A DNA stretch of 8,756 nt from an uncultured Flavobacterium sp. GTDB lineage: Bacteria > Bacteroidota > Bacteroidia > Flavobacteriales > Flavobacteriaceae. Shown here piece by piece: positions 5,031-8,756 of this stretch (its first letter is position 1; every line of letters begins with the position of its first letter). Location of the stretch: contig CAMFLD010000092.1 of assembly GCA_945957245.1 (NCBI GenBank), positions 1 through 8,756 of the forward strand, in the 5' to 3' direction. The translations under genes and the position numbers were made by a program. The notes below the pieces were generated by a model. That model was not told the origin of the DNA and ran no database searches. It was given only the letters and a program-made list of their open reading frames with translations.

Positions 5031-6053
5031 ATGAGCAACACAACCCGTTTTTGGCTGATTAACTTTTTGGGATGCCTGGCATTTTTGAGCATTCCCATAT
5101 TTTCTTCGCCTGATTTTGGAGAAGGATGGAATTTGATATACATAGTTCCCTTCCAAAAAACTTTTGTTCGCTTTGCTCTTTTGCTGGGATTATTTTATGC
5201 CAGCTATTATTATTTCATTCCCAGATTGTATTTTGGCAACAGAAAACTACTATTTGCTCTAGGCTTATTAGTTGCTTACACTGCTGTTACCGGATTAACC
5301 GATGTTATTTTTGGCAATAATTACAATATGCCGATGCCAAAGCATGATTTTAACCATGCGCCTCCGAATCATTCGTTTTTTTTTGATTCCCAAATTTTTA
5401 TTCCATTCCTGCTGGTAGTGGCTCTTGCCTTTTTGATAAAAATAAATGCAAGGCTTGCTGATTTGCATGATGAAAAACTCAATGCTGAAGTATCTTACCT
5501 AAAAGCGCAGATTAACCCTCATTTTCTTTTCAACACACTCAACAGCCTATATGCCCTAACGCTGCAAAAATCAAATGAAGCTCCTAACGCTGTGCTGAAG
5601 CTTTCCGGAATCATGCGTTATGTGGTTACAGAAAGTTCTCAGGATTTTGTAGCCTTGGATAAAGAGATTAATTATATCAAGGATTACATTGAACTTCAAA
5701 AGCTTAGACTTGATGAAAGTGTTTTACTTACCTTCGATGTTTATGGTTCTGCAACCGGAAAAGCTATTGCGCCTCTAATCCTGATTCCGTTTATTGAAAA
5801 TGCCTTTAAATATGGTATTAATCCGGACGAAGATTCTTTTATAAAAATAACGCTTTCTATAGCGCATCAATCCCTGGAAATGAGAGTGCAAAATTCTATG
5901 GCTGCTACAGAAATCGATGAAGAGTTTAAAACTGAGGAAGGTCTTAAGAATACGCAAAAAAGGCTGGAGCTAATTTATTCGGGTAATTATGATTTAGTCG
6001 TAAATGAAACCGGAAAAATATATGATGTTAACCTAAAAATTCAGCTGGTATGA
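5031..6053 (+). CDS. LytS-type membrane sensor histidine kinase
   Basis: The 340-residue protein is an inner-membrane sensor of the LytS/YehU class, expected to phosphorylate the LytTR regulator encoded directly downstream. Hydrophobic segments at about residues 8-23, 45-64, 72-91 and 122-138 suggest four membrane helices. A His/Pro/Asn-rich stretch (about 96-118, MPMPKHDFNHAPPNHS) between the third and fourth could lie outside the membrane. A short coiled linker (139-158) leads to the His_kinase domain, with LKAQINPHFLFNTLNSLYAL and the phospho-acceptor His164. The ATP-binding domain shows PFIENAFKYG with N-box Asn257, and GLKNTQKRL (304-312) as the G-box equivalent. No known ligand-binding domain is present, so the signal is unknown. 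ATG at 5031 is chosen because a -7 box lies just upstream and the first helix follows at once. The stop codon overlaps the regulator's start (ATGA at 6050-6053), indicating translational coupling. Confidence 0.93.
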   Translation: MSNTTRFWLINFLGCLAFLSIPIFSSPDFGEGWNLIYIVPFQKTFVRFALLLGLFYASYYYFIPRLYFGNRKLLFALGLLVAYTAVTGLTDVIFGNNYNMPMPKHDFNHAPPNHSFFFDSQIFIPFLLVVALAFLIKINARLADLHDEKLNAEVSYLKAQINPHFLFNTLNSLYALTLQKSNEAPNAVLKLSGIMRYVVTESSQDFVALDKEINYIKDYIELQKLRLDESVLLTFDVYGSATGKAIAPLILIPFIENAFKYGINPDEDSFIKITLSIAHQSLEMRVQNSMAATEIDEEFKTEEGLKNTQKRLELIYSGNYDLVVNETGKIYDVNLKIQLV

Positions 6054-6733
6054 TTCGTGCGATTGCCATAGATGATGAACCTTTAGCATTGCATGTGATT
6101 AGTCATTTCTGCGAACAGATTGATTTTATCTCGCTGGAAAAAACTTTTACCAAACAGAATGAAGCGGTTAAGCATCTTAACAAATATCCGGTTGATTTGA
6201 TTTTCCTGGATATTCAGATGCCCAATAAAAATGGTATTGATTTTTATAAACTGCTCGAAAGCGATGTTATGGTTATTTTCACTACAGCCCATAGTGAGTT
6301 TGCCGTTGAAGGCTTTAACGTAAATGCCACGGACTACTTATTGAAACCTTTTTCTTTTGAACGTTTTGAAACTGCTGTTCAAAAAGCACGCAATGAGTAC
6401 CAATTCCGAAACAATGCCTCGATACAGACGCATCTGATGATTAGAGCTGATTATAAACTGAACCGAATTGAATTTGAAGACATCATGCTGATTGAAGGTT
6501 TGGATGATTACATTCAAATCCATCTGAAAAACAAAACCAAAATTGTGGCAAGGATTTCCATGAAAAGCATTCTTGAAAAATTACCACAGACAAAGTTCAT
6601 ACGAATACACCGTTCCTATATCATTCCTTTGAATAAGGTCAAAACGATACAGAGCAAGTCCATACAGATAGATGATTTCCTGGTACCCATTGGTGAAACC
6701 TACAAAGATGAATTCGTAAAAATATTCCAATAA
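6050..6733 (+). CDS. LytTR-family response regulator
   Basis: This 227-residue cytoplasmic transcription regulator is the partner of the LytS-type kinase just upstream. The receiver domain (1-118) has the acidic pocket Asp8-Asp9 in IDDEP, the phosphorylation site Asp54 in LIFLDIQMP, the switch residue Thr78 in IFTTAH and Lys99 in YLLKPF. The LytTR DNA-binding domain (about 126-227) shows IMLIEGLDDYIQIHL (145-159), the typical ISMKSILEKLP and FIRIHRSYIIPLNKV (183-197), and ends IPIG-like with VPIGETYKDEF. All key residues are intact. Its start overlaps the kinase stop by four bases, and its TAA stop shares one base with the ATG of the pirin-like gene (6733), so the three are probably translated from one mRNA. 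Likely targets are its own operon and perhaps the dioxygenase at 7512; both are inferences. Confidence 0.95.
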   Translation: MIRAIAIDDEPLALHVISHFCEQIDFISLEKTFTKQNEAVKHLNKYPVDLIFLDIQMPNKNGIDFYKLLESDVMVIFTTAHSEFAVEGFNVNATDYLLKPFSFERFETAVQKARNEYQFRNNASIQTHLMIRADYKLNRIEFEDIMLIEGLDDYIQIHLKNKTKIVARISMKSILEKLPQTKFIRIHRSYIIPLNKVKTIQSKSIQIDDFLVPIGETYKDEFVKIFQ

Positions 6734-7419
6734 TGCTGCCACAAAGTCCATCACAGATTTACAAAGCCCAATGGAGGGGGTGTGAGGAAAATGAGCACTA
6801 TCGTTGTCTAGCCACACTTAATTATGGTCTATATCATGATGAAAGCAGAAAATCTTTTGGCAGGCTTGTTACAATCAACGACGAGACATTGGCGCCACAG
6901 CAAAGTCAAACTTTTACCACCCAAAGTAATGAAAATATTATTCTGATTCCTTTGGCCGGAACATTAGATTACTCCGACCAACTCGGCAACAAAAACTACC
7001 TTAAAACCGAAGAAATTCAGATTCTGAAAGTAGTCGAATCTACCTTATTCGAAGTTAGTAACCCTTATGAAAAGGAACTGATTAATTACCTCCAAATTCG
7101 TTTTAATTCAAACAGTGATGTTGTTTGCTTTGAAAAGCAACCATTTGATTTGACCCAAAAAAACGAGCTATATACGCTTTTGGAAAATGAGGATTATAAA
7201 ATCTGCATTGGTCTTTTTACCGGGCGAAGCGAAGGGGTTTATACTTTAAAAGACAAAAGCAGAGGTGTTTTCGCATTTATTATCAATGGTGCTTTTGAGT
7301 TCGAAAACCGTTTATTGGAATCAAGGGACGCTCTCGCAATTTGGGACATTTCAGAAATTGAGTTTGAGGCTTTATCTGAAAATGCCCTTCTTTTACTGAT
7401 AGAAACTCCCCTACAATAA
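6733..7419 (+). CDS. Pirin-like bicupin protein without the usual metal-binding histidines
   Basis: I read this 228-residue protein as a divergent pirin/YhaK-like member. Support comes from QIYKAQWRGCEE (8-19), HYRCLATLNYGLYHD, and SFGRLVTINDETLAP (41-55), which parallels the pirin block FG.LRVINDDTVAPG. Cupin strands follow at NIILIPLAGTLDYSDQLGN (68-86). A second, shorter beta-domain runs from about 155 to 226 (VYTLKDKSRGVFAFIINGAF). In canonical pirins two histidines sit in HPHR before the EI.TYVLEG strand, and a further His and Glu follow in the next strand; here these places read TTQSNEN and LFEV, so no equivalent iron-binding set is visible. It may therefore act as a binding or sensory protein rather than as a quercetin dioxygenase-type enzyme. 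One-base overlap with the regulator gene makes it the third gene of the operon. No signal peptide is visible. Family call fairly sure; activity unknown. Confidence 0.78.
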   Translation: MLPQSPSQIYKAQWRGCEENEHYRCLATLNYGLYHDESRKSFGRLVTINDETLAPQQSQTFTTQSNENIILIPLAGTLDYSDQLGNKNYLKTEEIQILKVVESTLFEVSNPYEKELINYLQIRFNSNSDVVCFEKQPFDLTQKNELYTLLENEDYKICIGLFTGRSEGVYTLKDKSRGVFAFIINGAFEFENRLLESRDALAIWDISEIEFEALSENALLLLIETPLQ

Positions 7420-7460
7420 TTAAATTTCGCCTCTTTTAAGAGTCCGTTTACCTCATTTAT

Positions 7461-7491
7461 TTTGATTTACAGTTAATTGCACCGAATTTCG
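7461..7491 (+). promoter_or_regulatory. Possible promoter of the intradiol dioxygenase gene
   Basis: TTTG (7461-7464) is followed after 19 bp by GAATTTCG (7484-7491), a two-mismatch version of TAnnTTTG, 20 bp before the ATG at 7512. The spacing is ideal for a Bacteroidota promoter but the -7 box is imperfect. The spacer contains TACAGTTAA (7468-7476), similar to a LytTR half-site. Confidence 0.35.
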
Positions 7492-7511
7492 AAATGTAAA
7501 TTATATATGAT

Positions 7512-8519
7512 ATGGAAAGAAAAGACTTTTTAAAGAACAGCTTTGGATTTCTTGGATTAGCTGTTGCTGCACCAAGTTTGTTACGTGCCAAAGAAGCATC
7601 AGCTGAAACTGTAGCAGCCGCTGCCTGTACAGTCACTAATAGTGAAACTGCCGGGCCATTTCCCACCATCACGCCATCATCATTGGTTCGTTCAAATATT
7701 GTTGTCGACAGAACAGGTGTAGCCTTTATGGTTAATATCAACATTATGAACATCAATGCGAATTGTGCTGCTCTTGAAGGAGCTATAGTTGACATTTGGC
7801 ATTGTGACAAAGATGGTAATTATTCTGAGTATGGTGGCACGGGAATGCAGGCTACCAATTATACTGCTTACCATTTTTTAAGAGGAAGACAAACTACCGA
7901 TGCCAATGGACTGGTAAGTTTTACCTCTATCTTCCCAGGGTGGTACACCGGACGTGCTACGCATATTCACGTGCACGTATACAATTCTGCAGGAACTTCT
8001 TTATTAGTAACCCAAATTGCTTTCCCTGAAGGAACGAACAGTGCGGTTGCTTTGGTAAATGCTTCCACAGCGAATGGGTACACTAAAGGAATGACGGGCT
8101 ATACTTATAATGCATCAGACAATGTATTCTCTGATGGTGTTTCTAACGAAATGTCAACTATAACCGGAAGCATAGCTGCCGGATACGTTCTGAATCATAC
8201 GATTTATGTTGCCGGACCGACATTAGGTATTAATGAAAATGCCGAACAGGTATTTGGACTGGGACAAAATTATCCAAATCCAGTTAGAACCACTACAATT
8301 ATCCCATTAACATTAAAAACAGATGCCAACGTTTCTGTACAAATCTTCGATTTGATGGGAAGATTAATTGCCACTCCAATTAACAAAGCATTATCGGCAG
8401 GTTCTAATGAACTTTCAATTGAACGAAACGGATTAAGCTCCGGATATTATATTTATAAAGTTAAAGTTTCCGGTGACCGGGGAATCTTTGAACAAAGCAG
8501 AAAAATGTTAGTCGAATAG
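7512..8519 (+). CDS. Secreted intradiol ring-cleavage dioxygenase with T9SS sorting domain
   Basis: The central domain (about 38-235) belongs to the intradiol dioxygenase family, non-heme Fe(III) enzymes that split catechol-type rings between the two hydroxyls. The four iron ligands are visible: Tyr104 in CDKDGNYSEYG, Tyr145 in FPGWYTGRATHIHVHV, and His151 and His153 in that same motif. FLRGRQTTDANGLVSFTSI (122-140) is also typical. The N-terminus, MERKDFLKNSFGFLGLAVAA, looks like a Tat leader with RK in place of RR (RKDFLK), cleaved near SLLRAKEASA. The C-terminal 85 residues or so form a type A T9SS sorting domain: LGQNYPNP (250-257), VQIFDLMGRL (276-285), LSSGYYIYKVKV (308-319) and a basic end SRKMLVE. 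The protein should therefore reach the cell surface or medium. The substrate is unknown; extracellular members are often linked to plant- or lignin-derived catechols. It begins 92 bp after the pirin-like gene and ends at a terminator. It has no pathway genes beside it. Confidence 0.9.
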   Translation: MERKDFLKNSFGFLGLAVAAPSLLRAKEASAETVAAAACTVTNSETAGPFPTITPSSLVRSNIVVDRTGVAFMVNINIMNINANCAALEGAIVDIWHCDKDGNYSEYGGTGMQATNYTAYHFLRGRQTTDANGLVSFTSIFPGWYTGRATHIHVHVYNSAGTSLLVTQIAFPEGTNSAVALVNASTANGYTKGMTGYTYNASDNVFSDGVSNEMSTITGSIAAGYVLNHTIYVAGPTLGINENAEQVFGLGQNYPNPVRTTTIIPLTLKTDANVSVQIFDLMGRLIATPINKALSAGSNELSIERNGLSSGYYIYKVKVSGDRGIFEQSRKMLVE

Positions 8520-8543
8520 ATAGCGTGTGTTTTTTTAAGTTGA

Positions 8544-8577
8544 AAAAATAGAGAGGTTCCATAAACTCTCTATTTTT
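8544..8577. terminator. Intrinsic terminator after the dioxygenase gene
   Basis: AAAAATAGAGAG (8544-8555) and CTCTCTATTTTT (8566-8577) form a perfect 12-bp inverted repeat around a 10-nt loop, beginning 24 bp after the dioxygenase stop codon. The A-run before and T-run after the stem mean that it could end transcription from both directions. Confidence 0.85.
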
Positions 8578-8578
8578 G
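8571..8578 (+). promoter_or_regulatory. Possible -7 box for the 3'-truncated gene, overlapping the terminator
   Basis: TATTTTTG fits TAnnTTTG and ends 20 bp before the ATG at 8599, the same spacing as at other genes here. It is formed by the T-run of the terminator, so a chance match is likely, and no -33 box is visible. Confidence 0.25.
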
Positions 8579-8598
8579 TTTATATCAATTCCATTTTT

Positions 8599-8710
8599 AT
8601 GACAAAAATCAGACTGGCTTACCGAATTGTAATCGACCATAATTCGACATTTCTGTGGGATAAATATGTTTTTGAAGATACTTACAAGGAATACCTGATG
8701 CAGCATCAGT
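8599..8710 (+). CDS. Start of an unrecognised protein gene, 3'-truncated by adapter
   Basis: An open frame begins at ATG 8599 and gives 37 native codons (MTKIRLAYRIVIDHN..., ending in YLMQHQ) up to base 8709; base 8710 is the last genomic base. The codons look like those of neighbouring genes, and the start sits 21 bp after a strong terminator and a possible -7 box, so a real gene is likely. The N-terminus has no signal peptide or membrane segment; it looks like a beta strand followed by a hydrophilic, aromatic-rich region. I do not recognise the family. The frame stays open through the adapter and would add the spurious residues SVSYTHLRAHETEAD, which must be removed from any protein record. 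Confidence 0.55.
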
Positions 8711-8756
8711 CTGTCTCTTATACACATCTCCGAGCCCACGAGACCGAGGCTGATCT
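8711..8756. other. Illumina Nextera adapter and i7 index (sequencing artefact)
   Basis: CTGTCTCTTATACACATCT (8711-8729) is the 19-bp Tn5 mosaic end. CCGAGCCCACGAGAC (8730-8744) completes the Nextera read-2 transposase adapter, in reverse complement. CGAGGCTG (8745-8752) matches, from memory, the Nextera i7 index N710, and ATCT (8753-8756) is the start of the P7 flow-cell sequence. The order adapter, index, P7 is that of a library molecule read past its insert. This is not genomic DNA and not a natural transposon end. On the - strand it encodes the well-known artefact peptide GSEMCIRDR. Confidence 0.98.

Noticed and set aside
7431..7442. CTCTTTTAAGAG palindrome after the pirin-like gene as a terminator
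   Set aside because: The stem is 5 bp with a 2-nt loop and no T-run follows, so it is too weak to call.
7457..7810. 117-residue minus-strand open frame across the dioxygenase start
   Set aside because: It overlaps the leader peptide and catalytic domain of a convincing + strand gene and has no family resemblance.
8711..8729. Tn5/IS50 mosaic end, suggesting a natural transposon boundary
   Set aside because: It continues directly into the Nextera adapter, an i7 index and the start of P7, so it comes from library preparation.
8461..8739. Minus-strand open frame of 92 residues beginning MGSEMCIRDR
   Set aside because: Its start lies in the adapter and its body is antisense to the dioxygenase end, the terminator and the truncated gene. 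The opening peptide is a known adapter artefact.

Overview
The window reads as an AT-rich Bacteroidota genome fragment, most likely Flavobacteriaceae and close to Flavobacterium. The reasons are Bacteroidota-type promoter -7 boxes (TAnnTTTG) at short distances from start codons, no convincing Shine-Dalgarno sequences, a ribosomal protein S16 with a long Ala/Glu tail, a protein with a type IX secretion C-terminal domain, and LytS/LytTR regulation next to a Bacteroidota-style pirin-like gene. All recognisable genes are on the + strand. The window is a contig end. It opens inside rpsP, and its last 46 bases (8711-8756) are not genomic: they are an Illumina Nextera transposase adapter followed by an i7 index.

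Layout. (1) 2-1011: the end of rpsP (S16) and rimM, a translation and ribosome-assembly pair. (2) 1009-1064: a GC-rich hairpin repeat whose first three bases are the rimM stop codon. (3) 1101-1814: trmN6-like tRNA1(Val) A37 N6-methyltransferase, GTG start. (4) 1927-2652: an exported protein of unknown function with a carboxypeptidase-like regulatory domain. (5) 2671-2757: a second, inverted copy of the hairpin repeat with a different central stem. (6) 2858-4036: a glutaryl-CoA dehydrogenase-type acyl-CoA dehydrogenase behind two AAACGTTT palindromes exactly 21 bp apart, ending in a strong intrinsic terminator. (7) 4154-4936: a DUF3050 protein whose residue pattern resembles heme-oxygenase-like diiron oxidases. 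(8) 5031-7419: a tightly overlapping three-gene operon of LytS-type sensor kinase, LytTR response regulator and a pirin-like cupin that lacks the usual metal-binding histidines. (9) 7512-8519: a secreted intradiol dioxygenase with all four iron ligands, an RK-type Tat-like leader and a C-terminal T9SS sorting domain, followed by a terminator. (10) 8599-8710: the first 37 codons of an unrecognised gene, cut by the adapter.

How the genes relate. rpsP-rimM-trmN6 share a translation/RNA-maturation theme. The kinase, regulator and pirin-like protein are almost certainly co-translated. A motif resembling a LytTR half-site occurs upstream of both the kinase and the dioxygenase, so the dioxygenase may be a target of the system, but this is weak. 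I see no CRISPR array, tRNA, rRNA, complete insertion sequence or prophage gene. I did not find a convincing wholly new multi-gene system. The best leads are the paired hairpin repeats, the palindrome pair ahead of the dehydrogenase, the DUF3050 ligand pattern and the pirin-like third gene of the two-component operon.
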